Shown: piece after piece, positions 1 through 9,499 of the stretch
Layout of the letters: each line of letters starts with the position of its first letter
Numbering within the stretch: position 1 is the first letter of the stretch
From: Gordonia jinghuaiqii
GTDB lineage: Bacteria; Actinomycetota; Actinomycetes; Mycobacteriales; Mycobacteriaceae
Length of the DNA: 64,000 nt
Reading direction: 5' to 3'
NCBI RefSeq assembly: GCF_014041935.1
Contig: NZ_CP059491.1
Location: 2,976,001 to 3,040,000 of the forward strand
Made by a program: the position numbers and the translations under genes
The notes under the pieces: generated by a model
Seen by the model: the letters and a program-made list of their open reading frames with translations, nothing else
What the model was told of the DNA's origin: nothing
Databases searched by the model: none

Positions 1-13
1 ACTCGCCATAGAG

Positions 14-36
14 CTCAACCTCAAGTTGAGATTGAG
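14..36. promoter_or_regulatory. 23-bp palindrome, MerR-like operator candidate
   Basis: The arms CTCAACCTCAA and TTGAGATTGAG face each other around a central G, with one mismatch in 11 positions. The site lies downstream of the DUF151 gene, which reads leftward, so it probably fronts the next leftward gene beyond the window edge. In the M. tuberculosis order that gene would be a second MerR-type regulator (Rv1830). Dyads of this size suit MerR or SoxR-type dimers, but the target is inferred. Confidence 0.4.
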
Positions 37-78
37 ACAAACGGTGACCTGCCGGAGTCCATTCCGTGATCAAAGCAA

Positions 79-126
79 GCCGGCAGAGCCGAGGATCAAG
101 CACGCCGGCAGAGCCGAGGATCAAGC
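79..126. repeat. 23-bp direct repeat, two copies
   Basis: Two identical 23-base copies (79-101 and 104-126) are separated by two bases. They sit directly downstream of the stop codon of the DUF151 gene, which reads leftward and ends at 135. No function is evident. The placement matches several other short tandem repeats at gene 3' ends in this window. Confidence 0.8.
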
Positions 127-134
127 CGGAAGGG

Positions 135-647
135 TCAGGCGCCGCTGGCTTTGAAGTCGTCCGGGGACACGTTGTCGAGGAACTCCTTGAACTTCTCGAC
201 CTCGTCCTCTTTGACCTCGTCGCCCGGAGCTTCGGGGGCCTCCTCGGAGGTCTCGTCGGGGATCAGCAGACCCGCCTCGGCGAGGACCTCTTCGTCGGCG
301 ATGATCGGCACCTCCGCGCGCATGGCCACGGCGATCGAATCCGACGGACGAGCAGACACACGCAGGTCGCCGGAGAAGACCATCTCGGCGTAGAAGGTGC
401 CCTCTTGCATGTCGACGATCCGCACCTCGAGCAATGTCTGCCCGAAGTCCTTGATCAGGTTGACGATCAGATCGTGCGTCAACGGACGTGGGGGCTCGAT
501 GCCCTTCTGGCGCAACGCAATCGACGCGGCTTCACTCTGCCCGATCCAGATCGGCAGATAGCGCTCGCCGTCGACCTCGCGCAGCAGCAGCACCGGCTGA
601 CTCTGCGGGGGCTCGACCCTGATGCCCACCACACGCATCTCGCTCAT
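135..647 (-). CDS. Bifunctional nuclease family protein (DUF151)
   Basis: This 170-residue protein belongs to the DUF151 'bifunctional nuclease' family, the Rv1829 counterpart. Family features seen are an N-terminal beta-rich segment reading MSEMRVVGIRVEPP, the motif LPIWIGQSEA near residues 31-40, and the block RPSDSIAVAMR near 100-110. The tail after about residue 125 is acidic and low in complexity (EEAPEAPGDEVKEDEVEKF) and probably disordered. The ATG at 647 was chosen because GGGAGG lies six bases upstream; a longer frame to 686 has no such support. It is the last gene here of a leftward block with ftsR and garA. The substrate in actinobacteria is not established. Confidence 0.85.
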   Translation of the reverse strand: MSEMRVVGIRVEPPQSQPVLLLREVDGERYLPIWIGQSEAASIALRQKGIEPPRPLTHDLIVNLIKDFGQTLLEVRIVDMQEGTFYAEMVFSGDLRVSARPSDSIAVAMRAEVPIIADEEVLAEAGLLIPDETSEEAPEAPGDEVKEDEVEKFKEFLDNVSPDDFKASGA

Positions 648-822
648 CTCGCACCTCCCAGACGCCTCGTACGGCTGTCGATTCAATGACTCCGACGCTA
701 CACCGCCTACCCGGGAGACGGCGGTCGACTCGCGGCGGTCACAAGCGATCGTTGCAGTTCAGTCCGGTGTGCCGCACCGGAATCGATCCCGCGTCCCTCC
801 ATCCGGACGAGCCGGATGCCGA

Positions 823-1509
823 TCAGTCCAGGGCGCCGCGCACAGCCGCCTTGACCAGCTGCGTGTGCAGGGTCACCGACAGCGCGGCGATCTCCCGGAC
901 GAGTTCCTCGGCGCGATCACGCGCCCCGGTCCCCTTGCCCTTGGCGATCGGATTGGCGATCTGGGCGACCAGACCGGCCTCCCGTTCCGCCGATACCTTG
1001 AACGCGCGCAGATGCCGCGTCTCGAGGCCGTAGCTGGCGAGGGCGGCGGCCGCTTCGACGAGGCGCACGGCGTCCTCGTCGAAGTATCCGGCCGGCCCGG
1101 TCGTGAGCAGTCCGTTGCGCTGCAACTCACTCACGAAGGCCGAGTCGACGCCGGTCCGCTCGATCAGCGATTCGCGGGACACGCGCCCGGCGCGGGCCCC
1201 GAAGTCGGTGGCCGGCGCGACGGTCCCGCGAGCTGCGGACAACACCCGCGTCCCACCGGGACCGAAGCCGCCGTTCCCGTTGTCGATCGCATCGAGTTGT
1301 TCTTTGATCACCTTCAGCGGGAGATATCGATCCCGCTGGGCGGTCAGCACGAAGCGCAACCGTTCACAGTCGGCTTCGCTGAACCGCCGGTAGCCCGACG
1401 GCGCCCGCTCCGGGGTCACCAGACCCTCCGACTCCAAGAATCGGATCTTCGAGATCGTGATGTCCGGGAAGTCATCACGCAACTGGGCGAGGACCGTGCC
1501 GATGGACAT
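823..1509 (-). CDS. ftsR: MerR-family transcriptional regulator (FtsR/Rv1828-like)
   Basis: A 228-residue regulator with a MerR-type winged helix at the N-terminus: the helix-turn-helix lies in residues 1-35 (MSIGTVLAQLRDDFPDITIS) and the wing contains SGYRRFSEADCERLRFV. Proteins of this type in Corynebacterium (FtsR) and Mycobacterium (Rv1828) bind DNA as dimers, and FtsR activates ftsZ. The C-terminal half is predicted helical and lacks the cysteines of metal-sensing MerR proteins. The ATG at 1509 is preceded by GGAGGATCG. Position between garA and the DUF151 gene matches the mycobacterial order, which supports the orthology; the regulon here is inferred. Confidence 0.85.
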   Translation of the reverse strand: MSIGTVLAQLRDDFPDITISKIRFLESEGLVTPERAPSGYRRFSEADCERLRFVLTAQRDRYLPLKVIKEQLDAIDNGNGGFGPGGTRVLSAARGTVAPATDFGARAGRVSRESLIERTGVDSAFVSELQRNGLLTTGPAGYFDEDAVRLVEAAAALASYGLETRHLRAFKVSAEREAGLVAQIANPIAKGKGTGARDRAEELVREIAALSVTLHTQLVKAAVRGALD

Positions 1510-1550
1510 CGATCCTCCGCCGCGCGGGGCCGTGGACGCCGTCACGACTG

Positions 1551-2000
1551 TCAGGCGTCTGCTTCGTCGCGGGGGCCGCTGAGGAAGACCAGACGGAACT
1601 TTCCGATCTGGACCTCGTCGCCATTGCTCAGCGATGCGGTGTCCACCGGCTCCCGGTTGACGTAGGTGCCGTTCAGGCTGCCCACGTCGACGACCTGAAA
1701 CTCGTTGTCGCCGAGGCGGAATTCGGCGTGGCGACGGCTGACCGTCACATCGTCGAGGAAGATGTCGCTGTCGGGATGCCGGCCCGCGGAGGTCGTCGGC
1801 TGGTCGAGGAGGAACCGCGATCCGGCGTTGGGTCCTCGCTTCACGACAAGCAGGGCGGTCCCGGGGGCGAGTCGCTCGACCCCCGTGTCGGCCGACTCAC
1901 TCGAGGTACCAGCTCCGGCATCGAGCTCATTGATGAACTCTTCCCGGAACACCGAGGTGGTCTCCACCGGCGCCTCGAAGTCCTTGTCGTTCTCGCTCAC
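1551..2000 (-). CDS. garA: FHA-domain metabolic regulator GarA (OdhI)
   Basis: This 149-residue protein is GarA/OdhI, the phospho-switch that binds 2-oxoglutarate dehydrogenase and glutamate dehydrogenase to control flux at 2-oxoglutarate. The N-terminal motif VETTSVF carries the adjacent threonines that Ser/Thr kinases modify. The FHA domain fills the C-terminal two thirds, with GRHPDSD, SRRHAEF and LNGTYVNREPV, the usual phosphothreonine-binding loops. Two GTG codons lie in tandem at 2003 and 2000; the second is preferred because the AAGGAG site is then five bases away rather than two. It follows gcvH on the same strand after a 337-bp gap. Confidence 0.95.
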   Translation of the reverse strand: MSENDKDFEAPVETTSVFREEFINELDAGAGTSSESADTGVERLAPGTALLVVKRGPNAGSRFLLDQPTTSAGRHPDSDIFLDDVTVSRRHAEFRLGDNEFQVVDVGSLNGTYVNREPVDTASLSNGDEVQIGKFRLVFLSGPRDEADA

Positions 2001-2337
2001 CACTTCTCCTTCGTCCTCGTCAGTGCGCACCGCACGTCTTGGGCCAACCGCATGTCCATCAAACGCGTCCTCGGAACCGATCGCATGCTCGGCGATGGTT
2101 CCCGTCGGCTCTCGCCACGATGGCCGGTCGAATCTACATGACATGTGCGGCCGGGTAGATCTCGGCGCGTGATCGCGAACTTCGGTGTCACGTCACGCCT
2201 CATTCCCACTGCCGTAACCGTACCGGTCTTGCCGATCGCACCGGCGAGCGAGTCGACTCCGGCACCGACGATCATATCGTCACCGGACCCATCCGCCGGG
2301 CCGATCGAGCCACCGGCCGTTCCCGGCCGGGAAGTCC
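2001..2337 (-). promoter_or_regulatory. garA upstream region with candidate promoter
   Basis: No convincing gene lies in these 337 bases. Reading leftward, a TAGATT hexamer (2136-2131) could be a -10 element, giving a leader of about 125 nt before garA. It overlaps an 11-bp palindrome, ACATG-A-CATGT, at 2136-2146, a possible operator. No good -35 is visible. Open frames through the region lack a start signal and recognisable motifs. Confidence 0.3.
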
Positions 2338-2742
2338 TCACCCCTCGATGACCGCGCGATAGCTCGCGGCGTCGAGCACCTCGCCGAGATGCTCGTCGAG
2401 AGTCGACTCGTCCGCCGCCTCGATCTCCACGAGCCAGCCTTCGCCGTAGGGATCGGAGTTGACCAGGTCGGGAGATGCCTCGAGGGCATCGTTGACGGCC
2501 GAGACGGTGCCCTCGAGAGGCCCGAAGATGTCCGACACGCTCTTGGTCGACTCGACCTCGGCGAAGGACTCACCGATGGTCACCGCGGCCCCGTCGTCGG
2601 GCAGCTGCACGAACACCACGTCACCGAGCGCGTCCTGGGCGTAGTCGGTGATGCCGACGCGAACCTTCGTCGGTCCGAGCCGCTCGATCCACTCGTGCTC
2701 CGCGGTGTATCGCAAGGTGTCCGGCACTTTGCTGTCACTCAC
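2338..2742 (-). CDS. gcvH: Glycine cleavage system H protein
   Basis: The 134-residue H protein carries the lipoyl arm that shuttles the aminomethyl group between the P, T and L proteins of the glycine cleavage system. The lipoylation motif is ESTKSVSD, with lysine 67 as the modified residue. The flanking blocks YTAEHEWIE and DALGDVVFVQLP are typical of the family, and the length is normal. The start is GTG at 2742, with AGGGG seven bases upstream. The P and T subunits are not adjacent, as in M. tuberculosis, where gcvH also sits next to garA. Confidence 0.95.
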   Translation of the reverse strand: MSDSKVPDTLRYTAEHEWIERLGPTKVRVGITDYAQDALGDVVFVQLPDDGAAVTIGESFAEVESTKSVSDIFGPLEGTVSAVNDALEASPDLVNSDPYGEGWLVEIEAADESTLDEHLGEVLDAASYRAVIEG

Positions 2743-2766
2743 TGGTGAACCCCTTTCGTCCTCGGA

Positions 2767-3396
2767 TCAGACTCTACTGTCTGCCGAGGTGCCTGCCCGG
2801 CGGCGCGGCGGCATCCGCTGCACCACCAGGATCGTCTGATACCAGTACAGGACGAAGGACCACAGATAAAGTCCGACGCCCCAGATCATGAACGCCCACC
2901 CGACCGGGTAGGCGATGGTCCCCACCACCGAATCGAGTTGTCCGGCAAGGAGCCACGGGAACGCGCTCATCAACGCGAATGTCCCGGCCTTGCCGATGTA
3001 GAGCACCGGCAGGGCCAGTACCCCGCGCGAGCGCAGCAGCGGCGCCGAGGCGAACAGCAGCACATCGCGAGCGATGATCACCCCGATGAGCCACCACGGC
3101 AGGAACTCGCGGATCCCGAAGGCCACCGGGATGATCACGATGTAGAGCCGGTCGGCCGCCGGATCGAGCAGTGCACCGATGCGCGACGACTGATCGAGCA
3201 GACGCGCCAGTTTGCCGTCGGCCCAGTCTGAGACGCCGGAGAAGACCAGCACCGCGAATGCCCACCCGTCCGCCTTCTCGACGAGCAGAAGCCACACGAA
3301 CACCGGGATGAGCGCCAGCCGCAGGACGCTCAGCGCGTTCGGAACCGTCACGATCCGGTCCGGAGCCGGCGAGTCCGCCGCCTCCGGCTCGGTCAC
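2767..3396 (-). CDS. CDP-alcohol phosphatidyltransferase (PgsA2-like)
   Basis: A 209-residue membrane enzyme of the CDP-alcohol phosphatidyltransferase family. The signature DGX2ARX8GX3DX3D is complete around [15 protein letters not shown] and GALLDPAAD, so the metal and CDP-diacylglycerol site should be active. Several hydrophobic segments follow the usual six-helix plan. The acceptor alcohol cannot be read from sequence; the position next to secA2 matches Rv1822 (pgsA2). The start is GTG at 3396, whose last two bases belong to the secA2 stop codon (GTGA overlap), indicating translational coupling. Confidence 0.85.
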   Translation of the reverse strand: MTEPEAADSPAPDRIVTVPNALSVLRLALIPVFVWLLLVEKADGWAFAVLVFSGVSDWADGKLARLLDQSSRIGALLDPAADRLYIVIIPVAFGIREFLPWWLIGVIIARDVLLFASAPLLRSRGVLALPVLYIGKAGTFALMSAFPWLLAGQLDSVVGTIAYPVGWAFMIWGVGLYLWSFVLYWYQTILVVQRMPPRRRAGTSADSRV

Positions 3397-5816
3397 CGGA
3401 AGATCCCGATGATGCCCTGCAGGGTCTTGGCACCGCCGGAGGCGAACAGGTTGTCGTGGACCATGTAGGTCCACGTCGTGGTGGAACGGTGGAGATCGGC
3501 CGTGCCGAGATCCACGCCGTCGGCGGTGATCGTGGCTTCCCGGAACGTCTCTCGCGCCTTCTCCAGGGCGGTGCCGGGAAGGTCGGCGAACTCGGCCAGG
3601 ATCATCCGGTGGAACTCGTCGAGCGGGCTCTCCTTGCCCAGCGACCTCAGGTGGATGCTGGCGCGGACGTCGGAGACGAATGCGAGATGATCCGCCCAGG
3701 CCCGGTCGAGATGGAACAGCACGATCTCGCGTGCCGCCTGCGCAAGGACGTCCCGGGGCACCGGTGTCCCGGCCTTCGAACCGGAGTCGGTGCCGGCTGC
3801 GCCCTCGGCCCCAGCCGACTCGGACGCCTTGACATCGGACGCCTTGGCATCGGACGCCTCGGCGTCGGCGTCGATCTCCGCCGCCTTCTCCCCGATCAAC
3901 TCCGCGTAGCGGGCGGGTTCGAGTTCGGCGAGTTCGTCGAGCGCGGTGTCGGTGGTCAGGATCAGCATGCGCCGGGCGACGATGATGTCGCGCTGCTGGT
4001 TGACCAGCTTGTTGTAACGCCAGGTGTTCGCGTGCAGCTCGAGCATGACGCCCTCGGCGATGCGCTGGGCCTGCTCGATGAGATCGATGCCTTTGCTCCC
4101 CATCGAGCCGTCTTCGTTGGGCGACACCGGGTCACGTTTGAACGCCAGGTTCTTGGTGACGACCGGATCTTCGAGGCTGGAGAAGAACACCGACGTGCCG
4201 GGGTCGCCCTGACGGCCGGCGCGACCGCGGAGCTGACTGTCGAGGCGTTCGGTGTCGTGGCGACCGGTACCGACGACGCACAGGCCGCCGAGCTCGATGA
4301 CGGCCTCACGCGCAGCGGCGTCGTTCTCGGAGCCGCCGAGCCGGATGTCGGTGCCGCGACCGGCCATCTGCGTCGAGACCGTCACCGCGTCGCGGGCGCC
4401 GGCCTCGGCGATGATCTTCGCCTCCTCGGCGTCGTTCTTGGCGTTGAGGACCACCGATTTCACGCCCGCCTTGTCGAGGAAGTACGCGAGCTCCTCGGAT
4501 TCGGCGACGTCGTGGGTGCCGATGAGCACCGGCTGTCCCGTCTCGTGGATCTCCTTGACGTAGGCGACGATCGCCTCGACCTTGTTGGCCTTGGTGTCGT
4601 AGACACGGTCGGGCAGGTCGGTGCGGATGTTCTCGGTGTTGGGCGGGATCTGGGACACCCGCAGCTCGTAGAACTGCCGGAACTGTTCACCCGCGGCGAG
4701 CGCGGTGCCCGTCATGCCGCACACGCGCGGGTAGCGGCCGATGAGCGCCTGCACGGTGATGGTGTCGATGACCTCGCCGGAGTCGGTCTGGGTGAGCCCC
4801 TCCTTCAGCTCGACGGCCGCCTGGACGCCGTCGGGCCAGCGCTGGAGCTGTGCCACACGCCCGCGGGACGCGTTGATCAGATGGACGCCGCCGTCGCGCA
4901 CGATGTAGTGGATGTCGCGTTCGAGCAGGTAGTGCGCGTGCATGGCGATGCTCACGTGGACCAGCGTGGTACCGACGTGCTCTTCGCTGTAGAGATCGAT
5001 GCCACCGAGTTCTTCTTCGACGAAGGCCGCGCCCTCGTCGGTGAGGGTGACGTTGCGTCCCTCGGCGTCGATCTCGTAGTGCTTTTTCTTCATCCGCGAC
5101 ACGACGTCGTGGATGGCCTGGTCGGGCACCTCGGTCTCGGTCGAACCGGCGAGCACCAGCGGGACGAGCGCCTCGTCGACGAGCACCGAATCCGCCTCGT
5201 CGATGATCGCGACGTCGGGTGTGGGTGCGACGAGGTCGGCCTCGGAGAGCGCGAGTTGGTCGCGCAGGACGTCGAAGCCGATCTCGTTGACCGACCCGTA
5301 GGTGACGTCGCCGGCGTAGGCGCGGCGGCGTTCGTCACGGGTCGAGTTCTCCGACACCGCGTGGACGGCGATGCCGAACACGTCGAAGAGCGGCTTCATC
5401 CATTCGGCGTCACGCGTGGCGAGGTAGTCGTTCACCGAGATGACGTGGACCTGGTGACCTTGCAGCACGTGCCCGATCGCCGCGATCGCACCGGCGAGCG
5501 TCTTGCCCTCGCCGGTGGCCATCTCGACGATGTCACCCTCGAGGAGTCGCAGTGCGCCTTGGAGTTGGACGTCGAACGGCCGCAGTCCGATCGAGCGGTC
5601 GGCGGCCTCGCGGACCAGCGCCAGGAACCTGGCGCGGTCGGCCGGCTTCTCCGCGATGTCGAGTTTCTCGGCCTCGGCGACAAAGTCGTCGTCGGCGAGA
5701 TCAGCGGCCCAGTCCGTGTGGGCTTCGGCGTTTTTGATGACGCTCAACGACTTCGACTGGTTGCGAGTCGACTGGGCCCCCAGAAGGCGCCACATGCTGT
5801 TGCTCAGCTTTCCCAC
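3393..5816 (-). CDS. secA2: Accessory Sec translocase ATPase SecA2
   Basis: An 807-residue SecA-type ATPase that drives export of a restricted protein set through the SecYEG channel in actinobacteria. The Walker A motif GEGKT falls near residues 102-106 in the context [13 protein letters not shown]. The DEAD-type Walker B reads IIDEADS, and QMAGRGTDI with [13 protein letters not shown] marks the second motor domain. It is shorter than canonical SecA1 and lacks the C-terminal zinc-binding tail, as expected for SecA2. The GTG at 5816 was chosen because AGGAG lies ten bases upstream and the next residues match mycobacterial SecA2 (WRLLGA). An insert rich in alanine, aspartate and serine ([13 protein letters not shown]) lies in the C-terminal half. 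Confidence 0.95.
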   Translation of the reverse strand: MGKLSNSMWRLLGAQSTRNQSKSLSVIKNAEAHTDWAADLADDDFVAEAEKLDIAEKPADRARFLALVREAADRSIGLRPFDVQLQGALRLLEGDIVEMATGEGKTLAGAIAAIGHVLQGHQVHVISVNDYLATRDAEWMKPLFDVFGIAVHAVSENSTRDERRRAYAGDVTYGSVNEIGFDVLRDQLALSEADLVAPTPDVAIIDEADSVLVDEALVPLVLAGSTETEVPDQAIHDVVSRMKKKHYEIDAEGRNVTLTDEGAAFVEEELGGIDLYSEEHVGTTLVHVSIAMHAHYLLERDIHYIVRDGGVHLINASRGRVAQLQRWPDGVQAAVELKEGLTQTDSGEVIDTITVQALIGRYPRVCGMTGTALAAGEQFRQFYELRVSQIPPNTENIRTDLPDRVYDTKANKVEAIVAYVKEIHETGQPVLIGTHDVAESEELAYFLDKAGVKSVVLNAKNDAEEAKIIAEAGARDAVTVSTQMAGRGTDIRLGGSENDAAAREAVIELGGLCVVGTGRHDTERLDSQLRGRAGRQGDPGTSVFFSSLEDPVVTKNLAFKRDPVSPNEDGSMGSKGIDLIEQAQRIAEGVMLELHANTWRYNKLVNQQRDIIVARRMLILTTDTALDELAELEPARYAELIGEKAAEIDADAEASDAKASDVKASESAGAEGAAGTDSGSKAGTPVPRDVLAQAAREIVLFHLDRAWADHLAFVSDVRASIHLRSLGKESPLDEFHRMILAEFADLPGTALEKARETFREATITADGVDLGTADLHRSTTTWTYMVHDNLFASGGAKTLQGIIGIFR

Positions 5817-5993
5817 CGAAACACTTCTCCTGATCGTTGCCCGGCCAAGTACCGTCCTGCCGATCCGCGAAACTCTCGTCGGGGCCGTCAGGTCAGCAAC
5901 AACGGTACGCGGCCGCTGGTCGGGAATCGTCGGCGACATTATGATCAGTCCACTCTCTCCCCCTCGCCACTCCCTCCAGCGCTAGGACGGTCG

Positions 5994-6595
5994 ATGACTC
6001 CGACGCCCAGGAGTACCTTCCGGTGGCGCCTCATCCGTGCCGTGATCTCCGGCGTGCTGGTCGCCACAGGCATCGGGCTGGGAGCCTTCAACGCGTGGTG
6101 GGTCGCTTTGTTCTTCGGCGTCCCGCTCGTGGTCGCCGGGATCGCGGTGAGCCCGCGACCCTCCCGCGTATCGGAGTTGCCGGAGTTCCGTCGAGGGGCC
6201 ACCGCAGACGCCCCGCGGGTCGACGTCGAGGCGCTCACCCGCAGCAGCATCGACGCCGGGGACCTCCAGCCGTCGATGGTCACCGCCACCATCTCGCCGC
6301 CGGACGACACCCCCTACCGGGCACGATAGCTGGGCGATCTCGGCTCCGTCCCTGTCGTCCTTCGATCTCGGCGGCGGCGAGAACGCCGACGGTGCCGTCG
6401 ACGCGGAGGAGGCCGCCGCAACACTGGCCGAACGGCACAGGCAGATGATGGCCGAGATCGCCGACACCCTCGGCCCGCAGGCCACGGGCAACGTGTTGAG
6501 CCTGAGCTATCGGATCGACTCCGGTTCGGACCAGGCGATCGTCCTCGATCCCGCGACCGGTCGCGCGACGAGCATCAACCATCTGGGACGGCGGG
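5994..6595 (+). pseudogene. Frameshifted two-TM membrane protein, 3' end lost
   Basis: The frame starting at ATG 5994 encodes 111 residues with two hydrophobic segments (ISGVLVATGIGLGAFNAWW and VALFFGVPLVVAGIAV) and stops at TAG 6327-6329. Removing one T near 6328 restores a continuous, coding-like frame: DDTPYRARSWAISAPSLSS, then FDLGGGENADGAVDAEEAA and later DQAIVLDPATGRATS. No stop is met where the coding-like sequence ends, near 6590, where the opposite-strand gene also loses its stop. I read this as a frameshifted gene cut at its 3' end. The family is unknown. A sequencing error could explain the frameshift but not the lost tail. Confidence 0.5.
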
Positions 6596-7351
6596 TCGAA
6601 CTCCTCGTCGTGGCGTCGGGCGGCCTGTTCCCAGAGCCGTTGTGCCGCCTCATCCGATCCGGCGTCGACGATACGCGGCGCCGAGGACCGTTGGAGGTCG
6701 ACGCGGTGGTCGTCGTCGGGTGTCGTGGCATCCATCGCCACGGCGCCGGATCGGGCCGGACTCTTCTGCGTCGACTTCTTCTGCGTCACAACCGGTTCGG
6801 GTGCCTGGCTGCGCAAGCGGGCGAGCACCTCGGCGACCGCCGGATCGCCGTCGACGATCGCGACGCGCCAGAAGTCGGTGTCGGCATCGGTGTCGGAGCT
6901 GTCATCGGAGTTGTCATCGGAACGCGAACCGGTGCGCGGCTCGACGCGGCGAAAATGTCAGTTTCAGGTACTTCTGTCCGGCCACCGTCAGATGCCGCTC
7001 GCTTCCGCCGGCCATGTCCGAGGTCGTGTCCGACGGTCCGCCCACCGTGACCTTCACGAGCGACTCCAGTGGATAGGAGATGAGAGTGGTGTCCTCGTTG
7101 CCGAAATAGACGGTGTCGTCGTCGACGGTCAGCAACACCGCACCCCGTTCACCGAGCCGGCCGTAGGCCGCGCTCCCCAGCGACACCACGACCAGGGCGA
7201 AGACCACCGCAGACGTGACGAGGCCGTCGACCCCTGCGACGTTGAGTCCCACGAGCGCACCCAACCCGCCGACCATGGCCAGCCACGCGATCGTCGCCGA
7301 GTGATGATGCCGACCGGTCAGATACTCCGTCCGGCACGCCACCGGGACCAT
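6595..7351 (-). pseudogene. Frameshifted two-TM protein with PH-like domain, 3' end lost
   Basis: From ATG 7351 the frame gives a protein with two hydrophobic segments (TIAWLAMVGGLGALVGLNVA and LVTSAVVFALVVVSLGSAAY) and a beta-rich PH-like stretch (DDDTVYFGNEDTTLISYPLE). It ends early at 6914. A run of four T on the minus strand (6955-6952) marks the break: with three T the frame reads KYLKLTFRRVEPRTGS and continues through DFWRVAIVDGDPAVAEVLARL to AQRLWEQAARRHDEEF. Coding character fades near 6595 without a natural stop. The function is unknown. A single-base insertion or a sequencing error are both possible for the frame break. Confidence 0.5.
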
Positions 7352-7406
7352 GTACCGCCCGCACACGCCATATCCGTATCCTGTCTGGTCGGCTACCGTG
7401 GTGACC

Positions 7407-7943
7407 GTGAGCCTCGGCGTACCCCGTCACGCGGCGCCGGAAAGCCATCCGACCCGCGAACGTCCCCCAGCCCGCAAGCACCGCGTCAGCTTGCGCATCG
7501 GGCCACTGATCAGCGCGATTGTGATCGCGTTCGGCGTCTGGGCAATCGGCATCAGCTCTACGGGTATCGGCTCTGAGGGCATCGGCACGGCGGGGGCCGC
7601 GCCGGCCGCTCCCGACTTCGTCGGGAAGACCTACTCCTCGACCACCGTGACGGGTACGCAGATACCCGGCGGCGGCCCGCTGGAAGTGAGCTTTCCCGCG
7701 GCCAATCGCATCGCACTGTCCGCCGGGTGCAATCGCCACGTCGGCGAGATGCGCGTCGAGGGTTCGGCCCTGCGGCTGAGCTCGCTCGCCTCGACCATGA
7801 TGGCCTGCCCGGGACCGCAGGGTGACGCCGACGGCTGGATCACCCGATTCACACAAGAACCGTTGACCTGGTACTCGGTCGGCCAGGCGCTGGTCCTGGT
7901 GGGGTCAGGCAGCCAGGTCCTGCTGACCGAGAACTACTCATGA
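7407..7943 (+). CDS. META-domain (HslJ-like) membrane-anchored or secreted protein
   Basis: A 178-residue protein with one N-terminal hydrophobic segment (ISAIVIAFGVWAIGIS) followed by a META domain. The domain shows the family pattern: SAGCNRHVGE, then a basic-hydrophobic stretch, then STMMACPG. META proteins such as HslJ are linked to envelope stress or antibiotic tolerance in some bacteria; the role here is unknown. The GTG at 7407 was chosen because TACCGT (7394-7399) lies seven bases upstream, which fits a leaderless transcript; GTG codons at 7398 and 7401 are alternatives. Its stop codon is exactly where malate dehydrogenase homology begins. Confidence 0.65.
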   Translation: MSLGVPRHAAPESHPTRERPPARKHRVSLRIGPLISAIVIAFGVWAIGISSTGIGSEGIGTAGAAPAAPDFVGKTYSSTTVTGTQIPGGGPLEVSFPAANRIALSAGCNRHVGEMRVEGSALRLSSLASTMMACPGPQGDADGWITRFTQEPLTWYSVGQALVLVGSGSQVLLTENYS

Positions 7944-8659
7944 GCCGGCGCCCGCCCGCGCAGCAAGGGGATGGAGCGGGCCGACCTCCTCGCCGCCAAC
8001 TCCGACATCTTCGCCGCCCAGGGCGCGGTCATCAATGAGGTTGCGGCGCAGGACATCCGGGTGATCGTGGTCGGGAACCCCGCGAACACCAACGCCGCGG
8101 TCGCCGCAGCGAACGCCCCTGAGGCGCCTCCCGAGCGGTTCACCGCCCGACCCCGCTGGATCACAACCGCGCCATCGCGCAGCTCGCGGCACATCGGCGC
8201 GCAGGTGGGTGAGATCAGCCGGGTGACCATCTGGGGCAATCACTCCGCGACGCAGTACCCCGACATCTTCCACGCGCGAGTGGGCCACCGCCGCGGCGCC
8301 GACATCGCGGCCGATCGGGACTGGCTCGTCGACGACTTCATCCCGACCGTCGCCAGACGCGGCACCGCGATCATCGAGAGGCGCGGATCGTCGTCGGCGG
8401 CGTCAGCGGCCAACGCGACCATCGACCACGTGCACGATCGGGTACTCGGCACCCCGCCGGACGACTGGACGTCGGCGGCCCTGCCGTCCCCCGGCGTCTA
8501 CGGGGTACGCAGGGACTCGTCTGTTCGTTCCCGGTCCGCTCGATCGACGTGCAGTGGCAGATCGTCGACGGGCTCGAGATCAACGATTTCTCACGAGCAC
8601 GCATCGATGCGTCGGTCGCCGAGCTGCAATCCGAGCGCGAGGCAGTTCGCAGCACGTAA
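7944..8659 (+). pseudogene. mdh: Malate dehydrogenase remnant, 5'-truncated and frameshifted
   Basis: Homology to actinobacterial malate dehydrogenase starts abruptly at [18 protein letters not shown], so about the first 90 residues, including the NAD-binding loop, are missing. The catalytic-histidine motif [13 protein letters not shown] is present. The frame is broken at least three times. One base is lost near 8150: the true sequence [12 protein letters not shown] lies in another frame. A compensating change lies near 8190. One base is lost near 8503: [20 protein letters not shown] and the natural C-terminus ending in REAVRST follow in a third frame to TAA 8657-8659. This is a clear pseudogene; an intact mdh would have to be elsewhere. 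Confidence 0.85.
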
Positions 8660-8668
8660 CCTCTGCCC

Positions 8669-9499
8669 ATGGCAAAGAAGGACAAGCCGAAGCCGGCCAA
8701 GATCGCCAACAACGTGTACGAGGCCGAGCTCTTCCGGCTCCAGACCGAGCTCGTCAAACTCCAGGAATGGGTGCGCGAGACCGGTACCCGCGTCGTCGTC
8801 GTCTTCGAGGGACGTGACGCGGCGGGTAAGGGCGGCACCATCAAACGCATCACGGAGTATCTGAGTCCCCGCATCGCGCGTGTGGCAGCGCTACCGGCGC
8901 CCAACGACCGTGAACGCGGCCAGTGGTACTACCAGCGCTACGTCGCGCATCTGCCGGCACCCGGTGAGATCGTCCTGTTCGACCGGTCCTGGTACAACCG
9001 CGCCGGCGTCGAGAAGGTGATGGGTTTCTGCACGCCCGAGGAACACTCCCGGTTCCTGCGTCAGACGCCGATCTTCGAGCAGATGCTCATCGACGACGGC
9101 ATCCTGTTGCGCAAGTACTGGTTCTCGGTATCCGACGAAGAGCAGCTCAAACGGTTCCGGTCACGCATGAAAGACCCTGTGCGGCAATGGAAGCTGAGCC
9201 CGATGGATCTCGAGTCGGTGTACCGGTGGGAGGACTACTCGCGCGCCAAGGACGAGATGATGGTTCACACCGACACCGCCCTGAGCCCGTGGTACGTCGT
9301 CGAATCCGACATCAAGAAGCACGCGCGACTCAACATGATCTCGCACCTGCTGGACAGCATCGACTACGACGAGGTGCCCCGGCCGCGCGTGACGCTGCCG
9401 AAGCATCCGATCGAGACCGGCAACTATCACCGGCCGCCGCGCTCGCTGTCGAAATACGTACCCGACCACGTGGCGACGCTGATCCGCACCGACAACTGA
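8669..9499 (+). CDS. ppk2: Polyphosphate kinase 2 family protein
   Basis: A 276-residue PPK2-type enzyme, which transfers phosphate between polyphosphate and nucleoside di- or monophosphates. Walker A is GRDAAGKGG (residues 48-56), and Walker B with the lid reads [13 protein letters not shown] around Asp105. The length and single domain fit PPK2 class I or III; which nucleotide it prefers cannot be decided here. The hexamer TAACCT at 8657-8662 lies six bases before ATG and overlaps the TAA stop of the mdh remnant, so the transcript is probably leaderless. Its stop codon shares one base with the start of the following DUF503 gene (TGATG). Confidence 0.9.
   Translation: MAKKDKPKPAKIANNVYEAELFRLQTELVKLQEWVRETGTRVVVVFEGRDAAGKGGTIKRITEYLSPRIARVAALPAPNDRERGQWYYQRYVAHLPAPGEIVLFDRSWYNRAGVEKVMGFCTPEEHSRFLRQTPIFEQMLIDDGILLRKYWFSVSDEEQLKRFRSRMKDPVRQWKLSPMDLESVYRWEDYSRAKDEMMVHTDTALSPWYVVESDIKKHARLNMISHLLDSIDYDEVPRPRVTLPKHPIETGNYHRPPRSLSKYVPDHVATLIRTDN

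Noticed and set aside
1997..2341. Extra gene between garA and gcvH
   Set aside because: The open frame has no start signal, no motifs and weak codon bias.
3456..6329. Very long open frame opposite secA2
   Set aside because: It is the antisense of a strongly coding gene; high GC at third positions keeps it open. Only its last part, from ATG 5994, has independent support.
6328..8503. All frame breaks treated as sequencing errors
   Set aside because: Errors could explain single-base breaks, but not the missing 5' third of mdh or the simultaneous loss of both stops near 6590.
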